Positions 9,333 through 21,987 of a stretch of 64,000 bases of DNA are shown here, in pieces (within the stretch, counting starts at the first letter, position 1; every line of letters starts with the position of its first letter). Position numbers and translations under genes: made by a program. Source of the DNA: Trileptium ribeirensis (lineage: Eukaryota; Nematoda; Enoplea; Enoplida; Thoracostomopsidae); assembly GCA_030248225.1 (NCBI GenBank), contig JASANE010024725.1:1-64000 (forward strand). Direction: 5' to 3'. The notes below the pieces were generated by a model. It did not search any database. It was not told the DNA's origin and worked only from the letters and a program-made list of their open reading frames with translations.

Positions 9333-12300
9333 AATTATTGTGCAGAAGAATTATTTTGGATCATGGAGTTGAAGGACTATGGCATTTTTGTTCTTGATGA
9401 TGAATTTTATTTTTGATTTTGAGTCTGATTTAGTGCTGGCCATATCACAAATCCATCACCGGTGACACATCTTGACATCGTTCCAGCTATGGGGGTCTGC
9501 AATATTTTCAGCTAATAGCGCCACTCGGAGGCGTTGCATAAAAAAATGAGGAGCACTTGGTAGAAAAGCATTTCGGAAACTGCTCTTATCGGCTGATGCA
9601 ACATTGCAGTACAAGGGTTTGTGTCAGACTAAATGTTTTGCAACTGTGAACCAAATTTCAAAAAATTTTGCCAATTAACGCTATATATTGGAGCCGCATT
9701 AACATCGAAGCTAATTAACAAGGCTCGAAATCAACATAATCAGTTCATGGAATGAATGACGACATAGACTTATCCTTAGGCGTAGGAATTCATTTAAATG
9801 AAAATATCCCCTTAACCCATGAACCGATTCAGAGATTTTGCAAGCATTCGATTCAGCTCGTCATTGCGATTCGAATGGTACATGAATTTATACATTGATC
9901 GAGAAAGTTTTGGGAACCAAGGGCGATCTTTTGGAATCCAAAAAAATAGAAATAACTTTGTGATAAAAGTGGTCGAGGTCATTTTCTGAATCGCCTCGTG
10001 CATCTCTGTCGAATGATGCTAAACTTATCGCTATATTTTCAAAAAATTGAAAAAATAATTCTCTGAATATAAAAAAATTACCACTGTTCAATTATTATTT
10101 GTGGATTTCTCGCGAAGCTTCTTGCTATTAGCTTTCCACCATATGAACGTTTCGTCTATGTAAATTATAGTCCTAATATGACAAAGTTGTGATAATTTTC
10201 CGTTAAATATTTTTGTTTCGATTCATCAAATTATTTAAAATGTACAGTGTAGCATATTGTAATTTAGCTTGTTTATAAAGCGGATGGCCTTTTTTGACAT
10301 AACACCACTACAGAGATAACTCGGCTGACACCTATTTGTAGCTTGAGCAAACTTATAATCTAAAGCTTACCAAAACACATCGTGTATTAAGCCTTAAGCG
10401 GTGAGAAAATGAGGATGGACGAAGATTATTTTTTAGTATTTTGACTGCCACAATCACTTGATAAAGTGACGATTGTATTTTTGAAACGGAGAGAGCGAAG
10501 TGAGTGGAAATTCCTCAAATAGTTTTGTTAGCGGCAAAAAATCGTAAAAAATTGTCCATCGATGGGGATCATGACTCATTACCGGATAGATGGATTATTT
10601 GATCACAAATTCAGTCTATTCCCTTTCATTAGACGCTAAACCCTCCGAATACGCCTTTCTGGTCAAAATGAGCCCAAATGGGTCAAGAGTCACATTTAGA
10701 TATGATCTAGGTATCTATTTTTCCCGACCTATATATCAAGATACAACCTTCGCAGCGAAAACAGCATCTTCTCACCAAAAGCTATATACTACTTTGCTAT
10801 TATGCATTTTTGTCAAACCTGTCGTTTTCGAGCTATGAGCCAAAGTTTATGAAATAACCTAAAGAAATGTTTTGCTTGTTGGGGTGAACTATGAGATTAT
10901 TAAGGTATTTAACCCGTTAAACATGTTGGTTCATTCTATTAACGCTATATTGGCTGTGTTATTAATCGTCTTGGGCGATTCTCGAGCGAAATTTGGCACC
11001 AAAAATATATAATTTGGCCACTTTTTCAATATAGATGTATGTAGGTCATAGATTTACTATTCCAATATAGATGTATTGAACGTGTCTACAGTTTTTCGAG
11101 GGATGCCAGATACGATAAACGTAATAATATTTGTGTGGTATGCATCCCTTCACTCTTCAACTTATAATGATTCTTAAAATTTGCCATTTATAAATATCAA
11201 AATGTTGTATTTTTGGTCATTGTAAAAAGAAATATAGAGTTCTTCGGTATCGATATATAGTTTTAGTGACCGTAACATTGTCATCGAACTATTTCCGATA
11301 TGATTGCAACCTTGGGACTTTAGGAAACTTGAATTTGGAACAACAAAATCGCCACACTTGCTCTGCCTCCTCTCGCTGTGAGAGTTACTAGCAGACGAAT
11401 ACTATGTTCCAAGAGTTAAGCTTGTCAATCTTGTGTATTTAATCCCAGGTCTTGCTTATCGATATTTTTCTAGTCAGGCAGTGTATATTTTGTGCATGGT
11501 TTCTGTGGTATTCGTTCAATGTGTGGAACAGCTACATAACTAAGATTAAAGTCACTTGAAAGGTATCCGTTTGTTTAACAAACTAGTTTTTCTCCACTGT
11601 ATAGCTAAGACTTTAAAAATGAAACGCTCTCGCCGATGCCAGCCTAACGTACTGCAGTTGGAACAGATAATATCCAGTTTCTCTACCCCATAACTGAAGG
11701 GGACGAGTGCCTTGATAAAATTGAAAGTCTAAAGGTGGGTTCTGGCTAATCCTACGCTTAGAGAGGCGATTATTGGAATGTAGAAAGCTGGAAGTGATCC
11801 TTTCAAACCAAGTGAAGTATCGTCGATGTGAGAATGTTCTATCGGGGATATGAGGATCCGTTCAGGATATTGCAGCTTATAATATGGTATAGCTTATAGC
11901 TGAGTATTGATTAATTGAAACCCTTCAAATCTGTTGATTTGTTTATAACCGTTATAATAAAAACTAGGTACGTAGGTTTTATGGTCAAATATTCTATTGT
12001 TGCAGTTTGTCGGTCATGTTCAAAGGTTTTTGGCGTATCACAATTTACAATAGGCTCATACTAAATTCCGTTGGGTGTAATATAATCTTGGTGGTGACTA
12101 CAATTTTCCCATCTTCCTGAAGCTAGCTATTGTATATGCAATGAGAAAACGCTATCGACCGTACTGTTCCCTAAGATACGAAATGTGAACACTGCTGTTC
12201 TGCCAGTAAAGTTATCTAGTATTTCAGCCAATCAGTTCAAAAAATCTTTGTGACAACTTATATCAACTTTTTACCTTAACAGCTCAATGATACAACTGGT

Positions 12301-12618
12301 GCCCATGATAAGTGTACCGGTGGTCACTACAATATCAAATATTTGACAGTTTTTGAAACACAGGAATACGGTTGTTACAGTTTTTTGCTACGTTTTTTCG
12401 TGGGGCTACGATTGCATTACGAAATTTGTATTGTTTGTTTTGCATGTGTAAACTAATATTTTTTATCGTGACATGTTATACCATGTACCTTTAATTGGCT
12501 TTTCCCATATCATTACATTTTATTTCATATTATTCATTTCTGGATTATGCGTTGTTATTAGTTTGGGCTGTCTGGATGCGCAATAGAGGGAAATTATGGC
12601 TTTCTGAAACCAAATTAC
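9333..12618. other. Non-coding AT-rich stretch
   Basis: No gene, RNA or complete transposon was recognised. Two patches (about 9780-10140 and 10560-10850) are less AT-rich and may be old repeats, but they carry no identifiable motif. Confidence 0.4.
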
Positions 12619-12783
12619 AAACGGGTCGGGTATAAATGGGATGCTGCTACTCCCATTAACATTTTGCAGTTTTCCAGGGCACACCATTGCATCAAGCACA
12701 CCGGGTTCAAAGCGTACCCGATCTGGTGCAACAAAAATAGTGTCGAAGTATGGGAAACCTGTGTATATTTCTATAATGGCAGC
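12619..12783 (-). CDS. Candidate internal exon, unknown protein
   Basis: On the - strand an acceptor-like GATTCTGCTCAG is followed by exactly 55 open codons and a weak GTAATT donor. The peptide reads AAIIEIYTGFPYFDTIFVAP and continues with DRVRFEPG and GKLQNVNGSSSIPFIPDP. It looks like globular protein and is more GC-rich than the flanks. No family was recognised. The other strand is also partly open, so this could be a pseudogene or an old repeat. Confidence 0.3.
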
Positions 12784-13950
12784 CTGAGCAGAATCTTCGC
12801 ACCGGAATCATCCTGACCACCTAGGTTAAATATGTTTTTACGAAACAAACTTTCAAAGGAGACAAATTTCCTGTCTAATGGTTTACCAAATTTACTGAAG
12901 TGCTATTTACTATCCATTGCTGGAGAGCGTTTTTTACATCTAACGCAGATTCTGTATATTTTAGTGATTCAGTAGCAATCATTTGTTAGCAGTTAAACGA
13001 TATCGAGTTTTGTGTTCGTTCTTCCGTTGCATCGCTTGTGCGATTTGGTGCCTGTGCAATATTATGATTCCATTTAAATGTGACCGTGTAAATGCAGTAG
13101 TGATTTTTGTCAAAATAATGTATCATGCGAAAATTTGTGGTTAAAATTCTACCAATCTATCTAATAAAGTATTTTGAGGAAAATTATTGTCGCTAGGAAG
13201 TGTAAGAAGCATCCGTGTTTCTACAAACCGATATATATTTTATGTTTAAGAAACTGTACCCAAGTTTTTGTATTTATACTCAGTACCGTAGCTAGACAGC
13301 TGTAACGATCATTACGATAATGTATGGGTGCTGTGATTTAATCATCAGTCTTTTCAGAGTTTACAAATTTAGTATAATTAATAGTATATATATATTTGTT
13401 TAATTTATGTGTGAACTAGATTGTTACAATATTTTATTAAAAATTTAACTGTCCACGATCATATGGGCGTGATATTTCAGGATAGATAAATTTTGTGTCA
13501 AAAAATATGAAGATATAACCCGTAGAAGCATTGCCAATGTAACTTCTAGGAGCGCACGAGTATAGCTCTCAACAAATGCTTTACTTATCACTTCAACGCT
13601 CCAAATTTGTGATCACAGCGTTATAGCGCTCCACGGCAGTAACAATATAAGCCAGATTGCATTGTGGGTGTTGCGCTGCTAGGAGCGGTTAATAGGTCCT
13701 AGACGGAATCCTACAAAGGAGATATATAGAACTCAGTGTAACACGACATTCTCAGTTAACTGAACGCTTTACAATCTGTACACATGACACCACTAGCCTT
13801 CAAGCATGTATAAAGCAATAGACAAACTAATATGCGTCCCGATGCCAAATTTAAAACGGCGAATAATATTGTGTGATTGGAAGTTAAGGCTATAAATATT
13901 GTAAACTCGGAGACACCGCCAGTAAAAGCGACTTGCTTAGTCATGCATCA

Positions 13951-14295
13951 TTCCCAAAGAAGTTCGTGCACGAGTTGCACACCGTAAAAGCTATTGCAGC
14001 GATCATGTAAGAAAACAATATCAACTGGAGGGGCACCAATATCAAACTGGGGTTCCCATTATCAAACTCAGTCAGAATTATATTCCTGCTACAATACAAA
14101 CTAGCTGCTTTTGACACAACAATAACTCAGCCGTTCTGCGGCTGTGTAACACAAGCCAAGGTTTGTAGCAGCAATATTTTAGCTTGTGCTATTGATTGCG
14201 CTATGTTTGCAATAATATAATGCCATGACAATATTCTTTTCTTACAAAATGGTCGCTGCAATAGCTTACGGTGTGCAATTCGTGCACGCACTTCT
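13951..14295. repeat. Inverted repeat pair, possible MITE
   Basis: About 13951-14015 and 14240-14295 are imperfect reverse complements (GTTCGTGCACGAGTTGCACA against TGTGCAATTCGTGCACGCAC, plus the GCTATTGCAGCGA core). They are separated by about 225 bp. No coding capacity and no clear target duplication were found. Confidence 0.55.
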
Positions 14296-14299
14296 CTGT

Positions 14300-15190
14300 G
14301 AATTATGCAAGAGAGTGAGGACAAAATAAAATGAAAAAATAGACATGGGGTAGTAAATGGCTACCCGACCCTACTAAACTACCTAGGTACCCAAATCTGT
14401 ACTTGTACGTGGCAATGATGTCAGAGTGAAATAAATTGCTTCCTGCGGCCTACCGTACTTTGCTGGTGACCTGGTTTACTGATATGCACATGGTGACCAA
14501 GGAGAATGTGTGAACAACCGCCCAAAATCAAATGCCTGCACAGACTGAACCATGTGGCCAGACGATAAGAATACAATTGTTGAAAGTGCCATTGTGGGAA
14601 ATATAAATTATGATATAATTTCTATTATGGCACCATAGAAAACATATTATTGCCGTTAGATTTGCCAAAAGTAAATACTAAACTTCATATTTGGAAAACT
14701 GACCCTCTGTTTCCTGAACTCAAAGATGGACTTATACCTATGTTGTAGGCAAGGGTAACCGTCGCCTAGGCATCATTAGTACATTGCGACAGGTACTACT
14801 CCAAGCAAGATACACCTAAGACGTTTCAAATTAAAATAAATCTTGGGCTGTACGAACTTCCATCACTCAGTTTGATTTTTCGTGAAAAATGGGAAAATCC
14901 TGCTGTACCTGTTTTAGATATTCATAAGTTATATTTCTTTAATGCAATTTCTATCTCCGCTGACTAGGTTACGACGTCTGTGGTGATTTAATACTTTCAA
15001 AAAGTAAATAATCTCAATTTTGATAACAAAATCCTTGTGTATCGCTAAAAATTCATGAGGTTTATATGAGTACCACAGGTTTGATTAAATTTCGGGATAG
15101 GAATATTGGCTACGGAACTACAGTATTTCGCCTATAACTCTGAGAGCTAGATTGGAATTAGTATGTAGGTAGTTCACTACATGATTTGTA
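14300..15190. other. Non-coding stretch
   Basis: Nothing beyond short random frames was recognised. Confidence 0.4.
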
Positions 15191-15191
15191 G

Positions 15192-15770
15192 CTGAGAAGA
15201 TCGAGTTTTCACGAATATTTTATCACTCATCTTTGCATGGTTTTACTTGTACTGTATATGAGAACAATAAATCACGTTCGCGAAATTCTTAGCGTTTGAC
15301 ATTTGAAGGCTACTGCACACTGTTTTTATTTTGGTACTGAATGCAAGGGAATGTTATCCTTAACGTTTTGAATTATTCCTTTATTGAGAAGATCGAGTTT
15401 TCACGAATATTTTATCACTCATCTTTGCATGGTTTTACTTTTACTGTATATGAGAACAATAAAGCACGTTCGCGAAATTCTTAGCGTTTGACATTTGAAG
15501 GCTACTGCACACTGTTTATATTTTGGTACTGAATGTAAGGGAATGTTATCCTCAACGTTTTGAATTATTCCTTTATTGAGAAGATCGAGTTTTCACGAAT
15601 ATTTTATCACTCATCTTTGCATGGTTTTACTTTTACTGTATATGAGAACAATAAAGCACGTTCGCTAAATTCTTAGCGTTTGACATTTGAAGGCTATTGC
15701 ACACTGTTTATATATTTTGGTACTGAATGTAAGGGAATGTTATCCTTAACGTTTTGAATTATTCCTTTAT
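15192..15770. repeat. About 192-bp tandem repeat, three copies
   Basis: GAGAAGATCGAGTTTTCACG recurs at about 15194, 15385 and 15578 (period 191-193). The units are very similar over their whole length, including the CATTTGAAGGCTA part. No coding frame is present. Confidence 0.92.
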
Positions 15771-16453
15771 ATTTCGGAAATTGTGCATTCACGAAAATAT
15801 ATGGGAAATATTTCCTATATCAAATTAGTGCTGAAGCATAATGCGGAGCAGGGGGTTACCCCTCTGAGACCCTGAGGTACTATCCTATCCCCCACAGGGT
15901 ACGCATCCGTCCCTCCTCTTGTGCACTGAAAATTTTAGCGAAAATTGGCAAAAATGGGTGGTCGACTGGCAAAGTCATGTTAACTCTCCCAGGGGGAACC
16001 TCGGATGCCACTAAACACGTGGATTAACTAAAAATGGCACGCATGACGGTAAACTTGTCTGTACATTATACTAAAGGTTATATTGCCCGTAAAAGCAAAA
16101 CAATTAAGGGCCACCCTTTGTAATATCCCTGCTAACAGAAATTATATGACCATTCCACCAAGTCATACACCATCACTAAATATCCAAAATTTTTTACACC
16201 CGCCTCAAACGAGTATATACCGCTCATGTAAAAAAGAACATCATTTATTTTATTTTAATCTATTTACATACGCAAATACGTAATTATAATATTTAAAATT
16301 ATATTAGTACACAAATTCCAAACGTTTTAATATAAACAATACTATACGTATTTACAACAAAAAGCAATTTTCTGCCAGTCTTATTGTTGACTTGCTGAAC
16401 GATGATAGCGTATCACTGAAAACCTAATGCTCGCTTCTTGTACGATTGAAAAC
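15771..16453. other. Non-coding stretch
   Basis: It includes a C/G-rich patch at about 15840-16020 of unknown origin. No gene was recognised. Confidence 0.35.
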
Positions 16454-16770
16454 GCGTTACCGAAGTGCGGAACATTGACCCTTGGTGCCAGGAAAGCATG
16501 TTACTGAGGGTATAAATGGACCAATTGTGAACATTACCATAGGTGTCGAAGATTCGTACGCGTTACCGAAGTGCGGAACATTGACCCTTGGTGCCAGGAA
16601 AGCATGTTACTGAGGGTATAAATGGACCAATTGTGAACATTACCATAGGTGTCGAAGATTCGTACGCGTTACCGAAGTGCGGAACATTGACCCTTGGTGC
16701 CAGGAAAGCATGTTACTGAGGGTATAAATGGACCAATTGTGAACATTACCATAGGTGTCGAAGGTTCGTC
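16454..16770. repeat. 106-bp tandem repeat, three copies
   Basis: GCGTTACCGAAGTGCGGAAC recurs at about 16454, 16560 and 16666. The copies are nearly identical. The third ends where a divergent GC-richer segment (about 16770-16870) begins. Confidence 0.94.
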
Positions 16771-16919
16771 GGCTCAGTAGGCTAGACCGTGGGCGATGTC
16801 CATAGGAGAAACCTTCATCTCCCACCCCTATAATTTTGCCAGTTTTTATGGGCAACCCCCATGGACACCTATTAATAAATCCACGTACTGAAGCTCTAAA
16901 TGTTCCACTCAAAATTTTT

Positions 16920-19900
16920 ATGCTAAATATTTACCAATGTGTATATTTTTAGAACAACTACTCTAAATATCTAGTTTTCAAGCCTACAAATTAGGCATAA
17001 TTACGCTACATGAATCATAAATGCCAAATATATTAAGCATAGGCATTCTTGGCAATTCATGCGCAACTCTTGGCACCAAGACAACCTTTACCTAAGCCGT
17101 AAAACATGTACTCATCCACGGTAAAAACATAATTTTCAAGTCCTTGCTGCCTCACCACGTTAATTTTTTCTACCATGTACTGCGAATCCCTTCGTAAAAC
17201 TCAGTTCTAAAATTTTCTGTCACAAGATTACAGGCGCACAAAACGCTTAAGCCTAAGTAAGATCGTATTCGACACACTTGTCTAACATCTGAAAAAACAC
17301 AAACAGTCCAGAGGCTTCATGTTTAGTCTCATCCAACAACGTATATAAGTTCTTCATAAAGAGAGAGCATAGACTAGGGATAGACGTATATATACATCCG
17401 CAAAATTGTGCACATAATAATTATAACCCACAATATATATATCGAAGCTACTCAGGTATATATATTAGAAAAGTCAAACGCAATATGTTATCACAGAAAA
17501 AACAACAAATTACAAATACGTATATACAGTTTAAGCTAATGGTTATTATCAACAAATTCAACCGTACTCAAAGGTATGTTAACTTATATATTAATTATTG
17601 TAATAACAGTGAGTTCAACGTTAGACCATAACCTTTCTAGTACAATTATTTATATATAAATTTCAATTATCCGTCAAGTAACCTTAACTAATACCCACTC
17701 GCCACTTAATAAGTTTTATTTATTTTAAATTTGTGAAGTACATAATTGCTGCACCGTTTCGTTGAACTGCCCAAATTGCTAGGTATCGATTTATGTACGT
17801 TTATTCTCGGGACGACTACATTACCTATTATTTGGGGGCTGTTGTAAAACATTGTCATTCGATATCGGTTTTTGACGCTTGACTATTTCAAAAATACGAC
17901 CGTCTAATTATGCCCAACATCTCATACCGTAGCTATGTATTTATATACTTTAAATTAGAGCACAATTATCCGGGGCTTCAGTTGGAAAGCGTGATGTTCA
18001 GTTCTGGTTACCAACGAGCGGAGATTATGCATGATGAACAATACATCGAGCTATAAACGTAGATTTTAATATCCACATCCAGTAAAAATCTTTTTCACAT
18101 CCGTCAATTCTTTCTGGATCTACACAGCCATGACAACAGCAACAAAAATTTTTCAAACTTACATTATATGATATAAAATATATCGTGCAGTTTTAGCCAA
18201 AATACAGTTCATTTACACTTTATGAACTTCTACTAAATTTAAAACATTTATCATCTAATAACAACTATCATTATTTTAGACAAAAATAATTTACAATTAA
18301 CACCTTTGCATTTTGAAAAGTCTGTATATTTTAGCTCAATCCCACGCAATTCAACACTAAAGGATTCACATAAATACTCGCGATCACTGTTCGGCTAGGT
18401 GTCATGGTTTAGCGGGGGCCCTGTGCCGGTGCGCAACGAACGCCAATTTGCCAGCTGCCGATAGATGCTTTAGAAAACGTGTCGTACCTAAATAGCTCAT
18501 ATGATGCTATCTAGATATATATAATCTCAATTTCGTGCAACAACATTACAGTGAAATATCGTAATTTGCCGAAGCTAAGGTGATCATAATAAATTCTTTT
18601 GTAAGTATAACCGAACGGTGAAGCGAATGGCTTAGGATGTGCCTGTGCTTAACAATAGGTAGATCCACTGAAAATTTGCCAACAATACTACTAAATAATT
18701 AATCGCTGTGTGCATTTCATCATTTTGTATTCTCAAACATCCATCAGCTCAGCTATCTAAAATGTTCATTTAAAACATGTATGAATGCACTCAATTTCGA
18801 AAATTCAAAAATATTAGCCGCCGCATGCGAGTTTAAGGAAATATTTCCACTAAACTGTTTTAAAGCTACATGAGTTGTCGAAACTGTTGAAGCTGTTTAG
18901 GACAATCTGACTTCATTTCGCATTGCATTTGTGGTAAGCATTGGTTTGCGAATATTGTCCGTGATACAGTTAACAAAAAATGAAAAAATGTCGTTGCTAC
19001 CATACCACTGATATAGCCACCGCCTGAGCCATTATCGCTACCCTTGTCATAAGGACAAAATTTGGTAACTACTGTCAGGATTCAATCCAAAATGCCAGAT
19101 CGTTCCTAAATACGACCAAGAACTACTATTATTGTAAACGGGCTATGCATGTACCTAGAATTTTGGAACCATGTTTCTTAAAGAACCATTTTACATAATC
19201 ATAACGCCAATTCTTCAGCTGTACGCTTTAATGACTGCAGAAAGTGACCTAAAATTATTTTTACGAAGGGACTGCGCTAAAACTATGAGCATAACTCTGC
19301 AACGAGAAACAACAAAAAAAATTTAACATTAGTAACATAAAATAATCAAATCAAGAATATAAAAATGTTAACAAATAAATAGAGCAGTGTTTACAGGTAA
19401 AACCGTTGACATAATTGGCCGCATCAAATTTAATCCTTCAGCGGCAATGAGACACACGTGAATGCAAAAAGTCCATTATGCCAAACACTGATCAATTTTT
19501 GACAATCACTTCTACGCAGTTGGCATAAAGCGTTTGATAAAATATTGTAGCGGACAAAATGCGCGAAAATAATATGGGGTTCATGAATATCTTTGAAACA
19601 AACCAAATTTGATATTTCAATTGTTATGAAATTTTAAAATTCTAACGAACATAAATATTAACGATCTTTTATTAGACTACAATATTGCCAAACATATTAA
19701 TAGCTTCACAATCGTTATAATGACGATACTCATAACCTATTACATCAAATTTGTAGACTAGTTAGTATGACGTTGTTGTATATAACGTCACACGAGGATG
19801 TGCTAGTTCTTCGGATTACCTTTCAAAACTATGATTATCGGGCCACACCCAAGCTTTTTGGGACGGCTGTTCCAGTCCCTAGGATGCCAGTAGCCAACGA

Positions 19901-20875
19901 GATGGCGTGACAAATATCGTTTTTATCTGTGGACGCTGTGCCTGCGCCCATCTCACTGGCTCTGCTATCCTGGCAGCGGGAACGTCAATAAACATTGGAT
20001 TTGGAACGCCGAAGCATCCATAATAATGCCAGACCATTGATCTAGCTTTACGTATGTAATGAAGCATGATTAAATGTAATCAATTCATGCGTCGTTTGTT
20101 TTTTATTACAATAGCATTATGTATTTCTTAAATCATTTTATGTTGTTTGAAAATGTAGTCTGCTAATCTACAAACTTTTAAAAATAAATGGTAAAATTTA
20201 ATACTGACGGAGCGTGAACATGTATTGAACTGAATTAAAACGCAGTTTTTATGGAAATTGTAGTACTTAAAAATGTCCATCTACACGTTTTTCAAAATTC
20301 CTTATAATTATTTCTTTAAAATAAAACACCCAATTCTCTGATTTATATATTCCTAAACGTTACAAACAGCTTAAAGATAAAGTATATCAGCTATTCATAC
20401 ATTTTGAAGGAACTAAAGAGTCGCATCGCAGTGTAAGGCATTTCTGGGCACCTTCCATATGACAAACCGTTGTGTACTTTACGAATATTTTGTACTAAGT
20501 ACGTGCGAAGATCTCGGTAGCACAAACCCAGAAAAATGATTACAATATACTTTTATTGTTGAGGAAATGTATTTCAGTTATTCGGGTCGGTCTATAACAG
20601 CAGCACAAATATACACAACACCGGTGGTCCCTAAGCCCATATTATTGCTTTGCTAAACACAAATCGATATTACAAAATTTTGCACTAACTCTTATATTAA
20701 GACACAAATCTAGGTTAAAAATCTTTGAAAAAACAAACAACTAAATACAGATATTTATTAGTACTAATTAATATTTACTGTCTGGAACAATATAATACTC
20801 TGCGTAGTACTATCGCGATCACATTAATGCAGTCGATGGATAGCTGAGATATTTTTGGTAGTAAGTTACAAAAAA
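16920..20875. other. Non-coding AT-rich stretch
   Basis: No gene or complete element was recognised. A GC-richer patch at about 19840-20060 is open on the - strand for 62 codons, but no splice-consistent frame or family could be assigned. Confidence 0.4.
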
Positions 20876-21628
20876 CAGCAGTGTTTTAGGATGCATTCAG
20901 ACATTTCAATTATTACTTACTGGATATTGTGCAAAAAAGCGATTCTTCAAAGGGAGCTCAAACAAGAACGCTAAACTGACAATTATTGGCTCTTGGCGGA
21001 TAGAAACGATAAAAATTAGCGAAAAGAAACCACAAACAGCAGTGTTTTAGGATGCATTCAAACATTTCAATTATTACTTACTGGATATTGTGCAAAAAAG
21101 CGATTCTTCAAAGGGAGCTCAAACAAGAACGCTAAACTGACAATTATTGGCTCTTGGCGGATAGAAACGATAAAAATTAGCGAAAAGAAACCACAAAATG
21201 CAGTGTTTTAGGATGCATTCAAACATTTCAATTATTACTTACTGGATATTGTGCAAAAAAGCGATTCTTCAAAGGGAGCTCAAACAAGAACGCTAAACTG
21301 ACAATTATTGGCTCTTGGCGGATAGAAACGATAAAAATTAGCGAAAAGAAACCACAAAATGCAGTGTTTTAGGATGCATTCAAACATTTCAATTATTACT
21401 TACTGGATATTGTGCAAAAAAGCGATTCTTCAAAGGGAGCTCAAACAAGAACGCTAAACTGACAATTATTGGCTCTTGGCGGATAGAAACGATAAAAATT
21501 AGCGAAAAGAAACCACAAACAGCAGTGTTTTAGGATGCATTCAAACATTTCAATTATTACTTACTGGATATTGTGCAAAAAAGCGATTCTTCAAAGGGAG
21601 CTCAAACAAGAACGCTAAACTGACAATT
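20876..21628. repeat. 161-bp tandem repeat, 4.7 copies
   Basis: GTGTTTTAGGATGCATTC recurs at about 20881, 21042, 21203, 21364 and 21525, an exact 161-bp period with almost no divergence. The fifth copy stops at 'GACAATT' (about 21628), exactly where the neighbouring DNA transposon begins. Confidence 0.95.
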
Positions 21629-21630
21629 GA

Positions 21631-21656
21631 AGGCCTCCGTGCAAAAAGTAGCTAAC
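21631..21656. repeat. Left terminal inverted repeat of the transposon
   Basis: It pairs with 25901-25926: the shared inward sequence is TCCGTGCAAAAAGTAGCTAA, with two mismatches in the outermost eight bases. Confidence 0.85.
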
Positions 21657-21987
21657 TAGCATAAACTGACTTTCGAGAAAATAAGACTTTTGCGTTGTAA
21701 CCTGGGAATTTTGAAGTGTTTAGAGCATAACGCTGATACATTGGTATTAGAACAAGAAAGCATAGAACTATTTTTATACGTGTAAAATCATTGCCGCTGA
21801 CATTTTGCCAGCGTGCCAAATCGAAATGAAGTCAGTTAGCTACTTTTTGTTTGGAAGCATTCTGCAGGTGTGGCGGTTTATCAATGCAAAAAGTAGCTTC
21901 AACATTTTTTACTTCATTTACAGCCTAGAAATGAGAATGATTACCAACTATACCTAACATGACACTAACCCGAAGTTTCTGTAATTG

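Noticed and set aside
19821..20067. Possible - strand exon in a GC-rich patch
   Set aside because: No single frame stays open between the candidate splice sites, and no family was recognised.
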